Part shown: piece after piece, positions 32,487 through 40,748 of the stretch
How positions within the stretch are numbered: position 1 is the stretch's first letter
Layout: every line of letters begins with the position of its first letter
NCBI GenBank assembly: GCA_002600635.1
Contig: CP021371.1
Location: forward strand, 4,058,501 to 4,122,500
DNA from: Rhizobium sp. ACO-34A
GTDB taxonomy: Bacteria > Pseudomonadota > Alphaproteobacteria > Rhizobiales > Rhizobiaceae
DNA length: 64,000 nucleotides
Reading direction: 5' to 3'
Notes under the pieces: generated by a model
Databases searched by the model: none
Told to the model about the DNA's origin: nothing
The model's input: only the letters and a program-made list of their open reading frames with translations
Made by a program: the position numbers and the translations under genes

Positions 32487-33571
32487 AAATGATGGAAGTA
32501 CCTGAACTGGAATGGGCGGACTATGCCTCCTCCCGGAGGCCGGCTTTGCAGACTCTGAACCGTGATTGGGCAAATCACGCGATCGAACTGTTGCAATGTG
32601 ACGGTTGACGTTCCGCCGATACTCATCTGATCAATCCCGGCCTCCCTGCCCTGAAGGGGATTTCGCTCTATCTGAAGGACGAATCCACACACCCGACAGG
32701 CAACCTGAAGCACCGCCTTGCCAGATCGCTGTTTCTCTATGGTATTTGCAACGGACATATTGGGCAAGCAACGACTCTGGTCGAAGCGTCATCCGGGTCG
32801 ACTGCCGTATCGGAAGCCTATTTCGCCCAGCTTTTGGGCCTTCCCTTCATAGCCGTGATGCCACGCGCAACCTCACAGGTAAAGGTGAGCGCCATCGAGC
32901 GCATGGGATGACACCGCCATTTCGTGGATTCCTCATCGCAAGTCTATGAGGCCGCGGCGAACATAGCGCGGGAAGCAGGCGGTTATTATCTGGACCAGTT
33001 TACGAACGCAGAACGTGCGACGGACTGGCGCAGCAACAACAATATTGCCGAAAGCATATTTCGGCAGATGTCGAGCGAACCGCACGCCAGCCCGGAATGG
33101 GTAGTGATGAGTGCGGGTACTGGTGGCACAGCGGCAACGATCGGTCGCTACATCCGTTACAAGAGCCTGCGTTCGCGCCTGTGTGTCGCCGACGTGGAAA
33201 ACCCGGTGTTCTTCGATGCGTACAGGAACGGCAATCCTGGCGCCGTCTCCACGGTTCCATCCCGGATAGAGGGTATAGGCCGGCCGAGAATCGAACCCTC
33301 GTTCATCCCGGGCGTGATCGATTGCATGGTAAGAATACCGGACGCTGCCTCAATCGCTGCCGCTCACATTCTGTCCGAGAGGCTCTTTCGTCGCGTCGGA
33401 GGCTCAACCGGTACGAATTTCATAGCCTTGCTGAATCTTGCAGCGTCGATGCTGCCTGAAGGGAAGGAGGGCTCTCTCATCACCTTGATCTGCGACAGCG
33501 GAGATCGTTACGCTTCGACCTACTACAACCCGGAATGGCTAGAAAACAACGGCCTCGATATCGCTCCATGA
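32483..33571 (+). pseudogene. PLP-dependent cysteine synthase/desulfhydrase-like gene (Cds1-type) with two in-frame TGA codons
   Basis: One reading frame gives a near-complete member of the fold-II PLP family resembling L-cysteine desulfhydrase Cds1: SADTHLI, then [20 protein letters not shown] with the PLP Lys in SLKHR-type context, [26 protein letters not shown], and STGTNF. It is broken by TGA at 32606-32608 (just before RSADTHL) and TGA at 32909-32911 (before [10 protein letters not shown]). The end at 33571 coincides with the left end of an IS3-type element, so the normal C-terminal tail may be lost as well. It was an operon partner of the frameshifted ridA. Confidence 0.85.
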
Positions 33572-33627
33572 ATAGCCCCGAGATTTGTAGACGCCTTCTT
33601 TCCTAATTTTGAGGCAGGAAGAGCATC

Positions 33628-33942
33628 ATGAGCAAATCGAATTTCAGCGAAGAATTTAAGCGTGACGCTGTGCGCCAGATCACGGAGCGAGGCTATCCGG
33701 TCGCGGAGGTTTCGCAGCGTCTCGGGGTCAGCCAGCATTCCCTCTACGAATGGAAGAAGAAGTTCGCGGCGTCGAACACGAAGGGCAACGACGAGGCCGA
33801 GGAGATCAGGCGGCTGAAGAAGGAAGTGGCTCGCGTCACCGAGGAGTGAGATATCCTAATTTGAAGCCGGACAAGCAATCGATCCAGTGAATCGATTGCC
33901 CGGCGGAACGCGGCCGCGTATTTCGCCAGGGATGCAAAGTGA
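33628..33942 (+). pseudogene. IS3-family transposase orfA, interrupted
   Basis: The N-terminal helix-turn-helix is clear: FSEEFKRDAVRQITERGY, VAEVSQRLGVSQHSLYEWKKKF. A TGA stands at 33847-33849 where the family has Arg (VTEE then RDIL). About 50 foreign bases follow, including a palindromic unit. The true end, AAYFARDAK, then resumes near 33915 and stops at 33942. The DNA-binding part could still be made as a 73-residue peptide. Confidence 0.85.
33875..33899. repeat. Small palindromic unit inserted in orfA
   Basis: GCAATCGAT and ATCGATTGC form a 9-base perfect stem around CCAGTGA. It sits in about 50 bases that interrupt the orfA frame, flanked by CCGG on both sides. It looks like a short intergenic palindromic repeat of the kind dispersed in rhizobial genomes. 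No second copy was found in this window. Confidence 0.6.
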
Positions 33943-33949
33943 TAGTCAA

Positions 33950-34924
33950 GCGTTCATTGCCCTGCATCGCTTGCAGTTTTCTGTGCGGACGATGTGCCGC
34001 CTCCTGCGGGTTCATCCCAGTGGGTTTTACACCTGGCTGAAGAACCCGCGAGCAGGCGAGCCAGCGAGGACAAGCGACAGACCGATCTGCTCCTGAAGGC
34101 ATGGGAAGAGAGCGGCAAGGTCTACGGCTATCGAAAGCTGCACGACGATCTTCTCAACCAAGGCGAGATGTGCTGCCCGAACCGGGTCGCACGCCTGACA
34201 CGCATTGCTGGGATCAAGGCGCAGATTGGCTACAAACGCCGTCCCGGCATCTATGGCGGCAGGCCTGCCGTCTCTATCGACAACACACTCGACCGGCAAT
34301 TTGACGTGGTGGCTCCGGACACGGCCTGGGTCACGGACATCACCTACATCCGGACCTGCGAAGGTTTGGCTTATCTCGCCCAGGCGACAAATGCTTTGCA
34401 TTTGCGCGGATGTCATCGATCTCTACTCCCGCCGGGTCATCGGCTGGGCGATGCAGAGCCGCCAAACCACGGACGTCGTGTTGCGGGCTCTGCTCATGGC
34501 TGTGTGGAGGCGAAAGCCGAAGAACAAGCTGCAGATCCACTCGGATCAGGGCTCGCAGTTCACCAGTATGGACTGGGCCTCGTTCCTCAGGCATCACAAT
34601 CTGGTTCACTCGATGAGCCGGCGCGGCAACTGCCATGACAATGCGGTGGCTGAGAGCTTCTTCAATCTCCTGAGGCGAGAACGGATACGTCGCAGGGTTT
34701 ACCGTTCAAGCGATGAAGCACGCCGGGACGTGTTCGATTACATCGAGATGTTCTACAACCCGAAACGCAAACACGTCAGGAACGGTATGCTGTCGCCCGT
34801 CGAGTTCGAGAAGCAGCAAAAAATCCAACCCAAGGGTGTCTACGAAACTCGGGGCTATTCTGACTTCCTCACGAGTCATCCCACAGAGCCGGCTTTTTTG
34901 CCGCTCGTAGCCAAGTCCTCGTGA
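33950..34924 (+). pseudogene. IS3-family transposase orfB (DDE integrase), frameshifted
   Basis: Pieces of an rve-type transposase lie in three frames. FIALHRLQFSVRTMCRLLRV is followed, after a shift near 34050, by RRASEDKRQTDLLL and TAWVTDITYIRT (first Asp). After a second disruption near 34385 with extra bases comes VIDLYSRRVIGWAM, then HSDQGSQFTS (second Asp) and GNCHDNAVAESFF (Glu). All three catalytic residues are still readable but never in one frame. The last frame runs past the right inverted repeat to 34924. Confidence 0.85.
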
Positions 34925-35007
34925 GCTAACCCGAAAGGTGCAGTGCGGTCAAAACGGCGTTTGCCTCTGTCAGCTTATTGAGCAGATAAACTACCATCAG
35001 CGGCCTG

Positions 35008-35133
35008 CCCGCTTTGCACCTGCTGAATTGGGAATTTGTGTTTTCTGGGGGGATTTAGCGTTTGATCGCAGTGCTCTGGCGCAGCGGATCGTGGTTTTAG
35101 ACTATTATTGGATACTGTAGCGCAGGAATTGGT
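35008..35133 (+). repeat. Direct repeat, copy 1, next to tRNA-fMet remnant
   Basis: About 126 bases strongly similar to 40503-40630. Both open with CCCGCTTTGCACCTG, share GATTTAGCG and GATCGCAGTGCT, and end in a GGT that merges with tRNA-fMet 3'-end sequence. The copies differ at perhaps one base in four or five. They look like old element ends left at successive attachment sites. Confidence 0.7.
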
Positions 35134-35190
35134 GTTCGTTGGCGGTATTTGCACCTGCGGCCTTCAGGTTATGGTCGGCAGGACGAAGAG
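35131..35190 (-). pseudogene. tRNA-fMet remnant (probable old attachment site)
   Basis: The stretch aligns with the intact tRNA-fMet at 61383-61459, from the CCA end to beyond the anticodon. A 21-base block at 35153-35173 is identical to 61405-61425 (T-arm, variable loop and anticodon stem/loop). The acceptor side is decayed and the D-arm side only partly recognisable, so it is not a working tRNA. Confidence 0.7.
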
Positions 35191-35254
35191 CTACGATCGC
35201 GAGGGAAGATGAAGTCTTGCCGCCAGCGATAAAATGGACTTTGTTTGGGAAGAT

Positions 35255-35267
35255 TGGTTGCGGGGGC
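35255..35267 (-). repeat. Copy of tRNA-fMet 3' end (attachment-site core)
   Basis: TGGTTGCGGGGGC is identical to 61383-61395, the last 13 bases of tRNA-fMet including CCA, and to 40627-40639. It lies 65 bases beyond the decayed tRNA piece. Confidence 0.6.
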
Positions 35268-35274
35268 GAGCTTT

Positions 35275-35307
35275 CATCTTTACTTGCGCTCCAAGCAAGT
35301 AAAGATG
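35275..35307. repeat. Perfect inverted repeat (13-base stem)
   Basis: CATCTTTACTTGC and GCAAGTAAAGATG pair perfectly around a 7-base loop, 8 bases from the attachment-core copy. No T-run follows on either strand, so it is unlikely to be a simple terminator. It may be a recombinase or excisionase binding site. Confidence 0.55.
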
Positions 35308-35448
35308 GTTGCGGGTTTAAATCGCGCAATTTCAGATTATTTAACAATGGCTTCCAGGGATATTGTCATCCCGCAAGGCGAACTTTTTGCAACATGGGCA
35401 TAGCTACCTCGCCTTCAAACCAGAAGGCGAGCAACCAGTGAAGTCCAA

Positions 35449-35733
35449 TCACTGGTCGGCAGTCTGTTCTCGTTCCCAAGGCGCTGGCCGATTTATCAAT
35501 TCGACCATTTCTGGAACCGATGCAGCCGGTTCAGATAAGCCCAAGCAAAAATCCGAAAACCCCTCCGGCGTTATGACAATCAAACGCCCATTTATCACGT
35601 CGTCTGCGAATCGTAGAATGGAGGTATGCGCAAACTCCGTCAGCGACTGACCGCATTGGTCGGCTGCACGCCTAACCACTGCAGCATCGGCTTCCAAAAG
35701 CCGTATCGTTATAATGTCTTTTGTCTCGTCCAA
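35449..35733 (-). CDS. DUF1778 (TacA-like) antitoxin, apparently without its toxin
   Basis: 94 residues. The N-terminal ribbon-helix-helix reads IITIRLLEADAAVVRRAADQCGQSLTEFAHTS, and the C-terminal tail LIVITPEGFSDFCLGL matches the toxin-binding stretch of DUF1778 antitoxins. In this type II family the next gene downstream codes for a GNAT acetyltransferase toxin that modifies aminoacyl-tRNA. Here the downstream side (below 35448) has no such gene, only attachment-site debris, so the toxin seems to have been lost at the element boundary. Base use is AT-richer than the chromosome around it. Confidence 0.75.
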   Translation of the reverse strand: MDETKDIITIRLLEADAAVVRRAADQCGQSLTEFAHTSILRFADDVINGRLIVITPEGFSDFCLGLSEPAASVPEMVELINRPAPWEREQTADQ

Positions 35734-36050
35734 ACGATGTACCCGATTGCGACCATTACGTTCCCCTTTTCTACAGCATAATCACTTCGTCTGACTACCG
35801 CTTTAGGTACACGAGAGTGCAGACGTTCGAACATATTAGTTCGCCCCTTCAGCTCCGCGTACTGAGTTTCGAACCTGTGCCGCCGTCCTCACTTGCCACT
35901 GTGGTTGAACAACTGCCACGCCGGCGAGAACCTGCAAGTGCTGCGAGCCGTTCCGGGAATGACGTTCATCGTTCCAACCATTTGCTTGAACTGCAGGACA
36001 TCATACTCGGTGTCGCTCGCTTGCAATCTGGCTGTCCGTCGTCGAATGAT
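35734..36050. other. Gene-free stretch left of the IS3 element
   Basis: 317 bases. No gene is supported. A minus-strand frame running into the IS (about 35889-36050) reads plausibly as a protein end but matches nothing I know; it may be the tail of a gene cut by the IS. The promoter of the antitoxin should lie at the left side, above 35733. Confidence 0.45.
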
Positions 36051-36106
36051 TTGAGACTTTTTGGGCTTTGGAAGAATGGAGTTTCCGGCTCGGTCTGCGG
36101 GTTGAT

Positions 36107-37087
36107 TTAAGCTGCTTTGGCCTGGTGGTTCAAGCGGCGCTGTTTGATGGTGTCTCGTTTGATCCTTTCGCGTTCGAGCAGGATGGTCTGACCGCGCCCG
36201 AAGTAGACTTCGGCCGGGGTGAGATTGTCGAGGCTCTCGTGATATCGGCGATGATTGTAGTGCTCGACGAAGGCCGCGATCTGCGCTTCTAGGTCTTCCT
36301 GGAAGAAGTAGTTTTCGAGCAGGATGCGGTTCTTGAGTGTTTGGTGCCAACGCTCGATCTTGCCCTGCGTTTGCGGATGGCCGGGAGCACCGTGGACCTG
36401 GTCGATCTTGTATTTCTCCAGCCATTCACCGAGATCGGAGGCGACGTAACACGGGCCGTTGTCGGACAGCAGGCGTGGCCGGTGCTCGACCTTGACCTTG
36501 TCGCAGCCTGATGCGGCCAATGCCAGATCGAGCGTGTCGGTGACGTCATCGACTTTCATGCCGGTGCACAGCTTCCAGGCGATGACGTAACGGGAATAGT
36601 CGTCGAGAATGGTAGACAGGTAGAACCATCCCCAGCCAATGACCTTCAGATAGGTGAAGTCGGTTTGCCATATCTCGTTCGGCCGCGTGGTCTTGTCCTT
36701 GAACTCGTCGTTGGCCTTGATGACGATATAGGCAGGCGACGTAATCAGGTCATGGGCCTTGAGCAGGCGATAGACCGAAGCCTCTGACACAAAATAGCTT
36801 TCCGTGTCGGTGAACTTCACCGCCAGTTCGCGTGGCGAAAGATCGGCATGATCCAGCGCCATGGTGATGATCCGGTCCCTGACATCGTCGGGAATGCGGT
36901 TCCACACCCGTGATGGCGCAGACGTCCGGTCTTCCAGACCTTCGACGCCATGGGTCTGGAAGCGATCATACCAGCGGTAGAAGGTCGGCCTTGGGATGCC
37001 GAGCTTGTCGAGGGTTTGCCTGGCCGACAGGTGCGCCTGCTCAACGAGCCGGATGATCTCAAGCTTTTCGGTAGCGGGATATCTCAT
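36107..37087 (-). CDS. IS3-family transposase OrfB (DDE integrase core)
   Basis: 326 residues. It starts with a helix-turn-helix (ARQTLDKLGIPRPTFYRWYDRF), then HTH_21-like and rve core domains. The catalytic triad is visible: Asp in WQTDFTYLK, Asp in LLSDNGPCY and Glu in GKIERWH. The ATG overlaps the stop of orfA (ATGA, 37084-37087), the arrangement used for OrfAB production by -1 frameshifting or coupled translation. It should cut and join the IS ends. Confidence 0.93.
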   Translation of the reverse strand: MRYPATEKLEIIRLVEQAHLSARQTLDKLGIPRPTFYRWYDRFQTHGVEGLEDRTSAPSRVWNRIPDDVRDRIITMALDHADLSPRELAVKFTDTESYFVSEASVYRLLKAHDLITSPAYIVIKANDEFKDKTTRPNEIWQTDFTYLKVIGWGWFYLSTILDDYSRYVIAWKLCTGMKVDDVTDTLDLALAASGCDKVKVEHRPRLLSDNGPCYVASDLGEWLEKYKIDQVHGAPGHPQTQGKIERWHQTLKNRILLENYFFQEDLEAQIAAFVEHYNHRRYHESLDNLTPAEVYFGRGQTILLERERIKRDTIKQRRLNHQAKAA

Positions 37088-37458
37088 TCCTCGTCGCCCC
37101 CATCCCCGATCATGCTTTTTTTGAGCAGGCGGTTCTCCAGGGTGAGATCGGCCAGCGCCTCTTTCAGGTCGCGGCTCTCCTTGCGCAGAGCCTTTACCTC
37201 GTCACTGGTCGCCGAGCGGGCGGTGTCGCCTGCAAGGCGCTTCTTGCCCGCTTCGAGGAATTCCTTCGACCAGCTATAATACAGGCTTTCGGTGATCCCC
37301 TCGCGGCGGCAGATCGCAGCGATGCTGTCTTCGCCACGCAGCCCTTCAAGCACGATGCGGATCTTCTCCTCCGACGAATGATGCTTGCGCGTGGCACGGC
37401 GGATGTCCTTGATCGTCTTTTCGGCCGCTGATGTTTGCGGCCCGGTTTTCTGTCTCAT
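37084..37458 (-). CDS. IS3-family transposase OrfA
   Basis: 124 residues from ATG 37458. Helix-turn-helix at EEKIRIVLEGLRGEDSIAAICRREGITESLYYSW, followed by a leucine-zipper-like coiled coil (VKALRKESRDLKEALADLTLENRLLKKSM), as usual for OrfA dimerisation. AAGGAAG lies close upstream of this ATG. An ATG 51 bases further up would extend almost to the IS end and is less likely. It overlaps orfB by four bases. Confidence 0.9.
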   Translation of the reverse strand: MRQKTGPQTSAAEKTIKDIRRATRKHHSSEEKIRIVLEGLRGEDSIAAICRREGITESLYYSWSKEFLEAGKKRLAGDTARSATSDEVKALRKESRDLKEALADLTLENRLLKKSMIGDGGDEE

Positions 37459-37537
37459 CTTCGCTTCCTTTGAATGAGCTACGATGAGCTGAAAATCCTC
37501 TCTTCTCAATTAAACCAGTTCTGTCTCAAGGGCGCTG

Positions 37538-37729
37538 ATGTCCGACACGGATCCACTTGTCGACGTCGGCAACGTCGTAGATTTCGCCGAGTGGCAACAG
37601 AAAAACTTCAGTGCGAACGCCGCTGAAGTGTTTGAGAACTATCTCCCAGCGGGAAGTAGAACCACGCCCGGAGAAAAATTACATCTGTACGTCCGACATT
37701 TGCATTCGAGGATTCATGGTGGCCGTTAG
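37538..37729 (+). CDS. Small unknown protein overlapping a nuclease gene
   Basis: 63 residues, not recognised. Rich in acidic and aromatic residues at the start (DTDPLVDVGNVVDFAEWQQK) and basic at the end (RHLHSRIHGGR). Its stop lies 14 bases inside the following nuclease gene, in another frame, as in translationally coupled genes. It begins only 9 bases after the IS3 end, so it may be the C-terminal remainder of a longer protein, or its promoter may now come from the IS. A controller or small partner of the restriction enzyme is possible but unproven. Confidence 0.45.
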   Translation: MSDTDPLVDVGNVVDFAEWQQKNFSANAAEVFENYLPAGSRTTPGEKLHLYVRHLHSRIHGGR

Positions 37730-38816
37730 TAGCGAGAGCCAACTTTCCCTCGGATCGTGGTCAAATGGTGATTTTGCCCATACAGCGGCCCTTAATACAG
37801 GCGCCGGCGCGGACGTCGATTTGCCGCCGGAGGTTCGCTTTCTCGGCGGCGTGGCAAAGCTGCTACAACGTCGACTTAGTGGTGCGGCGGATCACGAGGA
37901 ACCCTCAAGGCCGGCCATCTTTCTGCTCCAACCTAATCCGATTGGCTTGTCTACGGATAGCCAGCCGAAGCGTGTCCCAATGCTGGATAATGGTTTGACC
38001 CCGGTCGCCGGTCGCCTTTGGTTCGTCGGCCAAGTCGTAGTATCCGGCAAGTACATCGAACTCGAGGATTCGGATGACGACGGTCTTTTTAATCTTATCT
38101 CGGGGCTAGGCCTCGGCACAGTCCCTGCCGTCCTGTTCGACCCAAGGACATCAGTTCCATCGGTGAGATTTTATCCTGCGGGACTGGATGACTTAGATAA
38201 CTGCCAGCATGTAACCGTTGATAATCATTCGGTGACGCTATCAGAAATCTACGACGTCATAGATAAAGTTCATCAGCAATGCCTCATAACGCCGGAGGCC
38301 CAACCAAAGGCGGGCAAGCTTTGGAAGGAAAATCAGAAATGGTGGGCATCTGAGCAGGCTGAAGATCTGGTACAGCTTTATCTTCGCACTGGGTTAACTA
38401 CGGCATTCCCAACTTGCACGGTTCGGCACGAACAGACAGGAATACCTGGCCGTCTGGATCTCGAGATCGAGCAGATCAACCCTCATGTCGATGGCGGGCT
38501 AATTCGCCATGCCGTTCTTGAGTTGAAGGTGTTACGCAGTTTTGGGAGTACTGGGACGAAGGTTTCAGACAGCGACACCCTTGCCTGGGTCGATTCAGGC
38601 GTCAGACAAGCTGCGTCTTACCGAGATGAGCGTGGCGCGCTCGCCGCCACGTTGTGCTGCTTCGATATGCGCACAGTATCGACTGGAGAGGCCTGCTTCG
38701 ACCATGTTAGAGAGCTTGCCGCTACGCTTTCTGTAGACCTAAAGGCGTGGTATGTTTTCGCGACATCGGCTCATTACCGTGAAGCAACAACATCAGCGGC
38801 CGTTAGTCAGAACTAG
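37716..38816 (+). CDS. PD-(D/E)XK-type restriction endonuclease candidate
   Basis: 366 residues from ATG 37716. The C-terminal third has a PD-(D/E)XK-like site: Asp248 in GRLDLEI, then Glu269 and Lys271 in VLELKVL, then GVRQAASYRDE, the Gln/Tyr helix often seen after the site. The N-terminal part is not recognised and may bind DNA. The gene is convergent with a DNA methyltransferase gene and overlaps its end by 24 bases (38793-38816), a common type II restriction-modification layout. It would cut unmodified DNA entering the cell. Base use is AT-rich, a sign of transfer. Confidence 0.65.
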   Translation: MVAVSSESQLSLGSWSNGDFAHTAALNTGAGADVDLPPEVRFLGGVAKLLQRRLSGAADHEEPSRPAIFLLQPNPIGLSTDSQPKRVPMLDNGLTPVAGRLWFVGQVVVSGKYIELEDSDDDGLFNLISGLGLGTVPAVLFDPRTSVPSVRFYPAGLDDLDNCQHVTVDNHSVTLSEIYDVIDKVHQQCLITPEAQPKAGKLWKENQKWWASEQAEDLVQLYLRTGLTTAFPTCTVRHEQTGIPGRLDLEIEQINPHVDGGLIRHAVLELKVLRSFGSTGTKVSDSDTLAWVDSGVRQAASYRDERGALAATLCCFDMRTVSTGEACFDHVRELAATLSVDLKAWYVFATSAHYREATTSAAVSQN

Positions 38817-40061
38817 CAGATCTTCCGAAAGATCAAACTGACCGCCTTGCTGAGCAGACGCACGCATTGATCGGCACGGTTCCACGAACTCAACTGTCCA
38901 TCCCTGTGCCACTGATAGTTCTGCCAGGATTGTTGCGGTTTTAATATGGACGTCCGAATAGCGGCTGTCCCCCACCACCATCCACACTGATCCATCTTCG
39001 CGAATTCGCGTTTTCAACGCGCGGAGAATTGCTTCCATGTCTGCGAAATAGGCCCCGACCATTTGAGGTATTCGAGAGTCCCAGAGATCGGCCCGTCGCG
39101 TTTCAAGTGAATGACTAACGTCTTTAAGCGTCGAGGAGGCAGCGGGGGGAGGAGCAAATTCCCTTGATATCTGCACATGCGATGAAAGTGTTGATTCCCT
39201 CAGCCTCTGGTTTGCCAAAGATCCATTTAGATAACCAAGGACCCAAAGCTCAACGTTATAGACGTCGGTGTAGTCGAACGAATTCGGATAGGGTGGAGAA
39301 AAAACGCAGAGATCAACGACACCCCCGTTTTGCAACAATTGCCTCGAGTCACCTCGTTTGAGCTCATAGCCCGCGCATGCCCTTCGGGTATATTTGTGGA
39401 TTTCCTCGATCGCCCGCTGTGCTGACCTGACAAATAGATCACTCACATCCTCCGCTGATTTTCTCCTGGTTTCCCATCCACGACGGTAGCGCCTCCCTTT
39501 GCCATTTACGATAATATTACTCACTTCGACTAGGATGCCTCCTAGGAGAACCTTGAACAGTCTGCGGTGAGAAGCATCGTCCAGCAGTTCGATCGCGCTA
39601 ATAAAGGCGCAAATCCTTTCCGCAACAACTCGATCGAATATCCACCGCCCACCAATTCCAGGCTCTACAAACGTGGGCGGAAATTCGGCTAGACGCGTCT
39701 CGCTGTCTGTTTTGCGCCAGGACGATCGAATGATGGACCCGAGATCCCGGGCAAGGAGGTCAGCATTGTAGCTTGTCAGCTTCGCTTCAATAAGATCCGC
39801 CAGAAACGGGTTAACTTCAATGGTCTCAGGCCTTACGCCAAGGAACTGACACGATAAGGCGGTAGTCCCTGATCCTCCGAAGGGATCGACGCAAGTTTTT
39901 ACCGGGATTTTGCTTTGAGAAACAGCCCTCGCTATAAGCTCCGGCGCGAACGATTCTTTAAAGTGCTTCCACTTCTGAAACGGCAATTCTTCTGCACCAG
40001 CATTTGTCCCCCAAGAGACCAATTTTCTGCCACGGGTCCAGTCATCAAAAGTTACAAGCAT
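38793..40061 (-). CDS. Site-specific DNA methyltransferase (amino-methyltransferase, type II)
   Basis: 422 residues from ATG 40061, which has GAAGGGGA about 9 bases upstream. SAM-binding motif DPFGGSGTT is at about residue 59, and the catalytic motif SPPYPNSFDYTD at about residue 260, with the SPPY signature of N4-cytosine or N6-adenine methyltransferases. A long frame continues upstream to 40313, but that part is AT-rich with no good site. The gene faces the candidate endonuclease and would protect the host target sites. The recognition sequence cannot be read from this. Confidence 0.85.
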   Translation of the reverse strand: MLVTFDDWTRGRKLVSWGTNAGAEELPFQKWKHFKESFAPELIARAVSQSKIPVKTCVDPFGGSGTTALSCQFLGVRPETIEVNPFLADLIEAKLTSYNADLLARDLGSIIRSSWRKTDSETRLAEFPPTFVEPGIGGRWIFDRVVAERICAFISAIELLDDASHRRLFKVLLGGILVEVSNIIVNGKGRRYRRGWETRRKSAEDVSDLFVRSAQRAIEEIHKYTRRACAGYELKRGDSRQLLQNGGVVDLCVFSPPYPNSFDYTDVYNVELWVLGYLNGSLANQRLRESTLSSHVQISREFAPPPAASSTLKDVSHSLETRRADLWDSRIPQMVGAYFADMEAILRALKTRIREDGSVWMVVGDSRYSDVHIKTATILAELSVAQGWTVEFVEPCRSMRASAQQGGQFDLSEDLLVLTNGR

Positions 40062-40502
40062 CTCACAATCCCCTTCATTGGATTGATAGAACGCTTTGGT
40101 TAATGTTCCATTTTGCACGCTTGATTGCTTTTCCGAATTTGCCGTCCTCAAATTACACCCCACGCCCGAAACCTCCCCTCCCCCCGTCATCTCACGCAGA
40201 CCGAGCTCGGAAACGATACGCCGCGCGGCCTGTGGTGTGAGTTCGAGAGTTTTTGCAATAATACATAATTTGAATGCCGATATTTCAAACAGTAAGAAAT
40301 TAATACTATGCATATATATTTCTTTATTATGCCGTGCGACAATGCTCGTTGTATGACATTCCTCCTCGCGAGGGCGTCTGTGGCGTCATCGGAAAGATAT
40401 GCATTCCGCGTTGGCGCTTTCGGCCTTTCAGAGGTGCGACATTGAACTGCCGCCGCATCGTATATCCCTCGGACACGCCGGAAGATCCGCGCGAACGTGC
40501 GC

Positions 40503-40630
40503 CCCGCTTTGCACCTGTCGATTTCGGAATTTGTTTTTTAATGTCAGAGATTTAGCGTCTGATCGCAGTGCTATGGCGTACTGGATCGTAGTCTTGGGCT
40601 ATTGTGGGATATTTTAGCGTAGGATTTGGT
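40503..40630 (+). repeat. Direct repeat, copy 2
   Basis: Counterpart of 35008-35133, in the same orientation and again ending in a GGT that continues as the tRNA-fMet 3' end. The two copies bracket the antitoxin, IS3 and type II restriction-modification genes, so this 5.5-kb segment looks like one integrated unit. Confidence 0.7.
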
Positions 40631-40639
40631 TGCGGGGGC
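40627..40639 (-). repeat. Copy of tRNA-fMet 3' end (attachment-site core)
   Basis: TGGTTGCGGGGGC, identical to 61383-61395 and 35255-35267. Together with the intact tRNA it brackets the 20.8-kb segment carrying the second restriction-like system, the metabolic cluster and the recombinases. Confidence 0.65.
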
Positions 40640-40748
40640 TGACAACCGCTGTAATCGAACGGCCCTGAGATGTTTCGTCTGAATACACACAAGCGCTGGA
40701 ATGCGCCAACAAATAACCGAATTCTATAATAAGGTGGCTTGTAAAGCG

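Larger units (their letters stand above)
33570..34860 (+). mobile_element. Degenerate IS3-family element
   Basis: Imperfect 26-base terminal inverted repeats (33570-33595 and 34835-34860) begin GAATAGCCCCGAG and agree at 23 positions. Inside lie broken orfA and orfB transposase genes. No clear target duplication is seen (CCAT left, TGAC right), which suggests changes at the ends. The element abuts the truncated Cds1-type gene. It cannot supply its own transposase as it stands. Confidence 0.85.
34861..35448. other. Gene-free stretch with attachment-site remnants
   Basis: 588 bases without a credible gene between the degenerate IS and an antitoxin gene. It holds the left copy of a 126-base repeat, a decayed tRNA-fMet piece, a copy of the tRNA 3' end and two strong hairpins (35275-35307; 35408-35431), each described separately where notable. 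This is the probable left boundary of the tRNA-fMet island. Confidence 0.65.
36051..37529 (-). mobile_element. IS3-family insertion sequence, apparently intact
   Basis: About 1479 bases with short ends TTGAGAC at 36051 and GTCTCAA at 37523-37529. It contains overlapping orfA and orfB on the minus strand, both open. The ends fit the expected distance from the genes (56 and 71 bases). No target duplication could be recognised, so the boundaries are approximate. It stands 8 bases before a small gene of the restriction-modification unit. Confidence 0.8.
40062..40748. other. AT-rich gene-free stretch with attachment-site copy
   Basis: 687 bases. It starts with the probable promoter region of the methyltransferase (very AT-rich around 40250-40320). 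It ends with the second 128-base repeat and the tRNA-fMet 3'-end copy. No gene of good quality was seen; several short frames exist without ribosome sites. This is the junction between two stacked elements. Confidence 0.6.

Noticed and set aside
32606..32911. In-frame TGA codons read as selenocysteine or by suppression
   Set aside because: The positions correspond to ordinary, non-Cys residues in Cds1-type proteins, no selenocysteine element is visible downstream, and the neighbouring ridA has a frameshift. Decay is simpler.
35105..35347. 80-codon frame on the minus strand beside the antitoxin, as its missing toxin
   Set aside because: It has no acetyltransferase motif and is read from attachment-site remnants and hairpin sequence.
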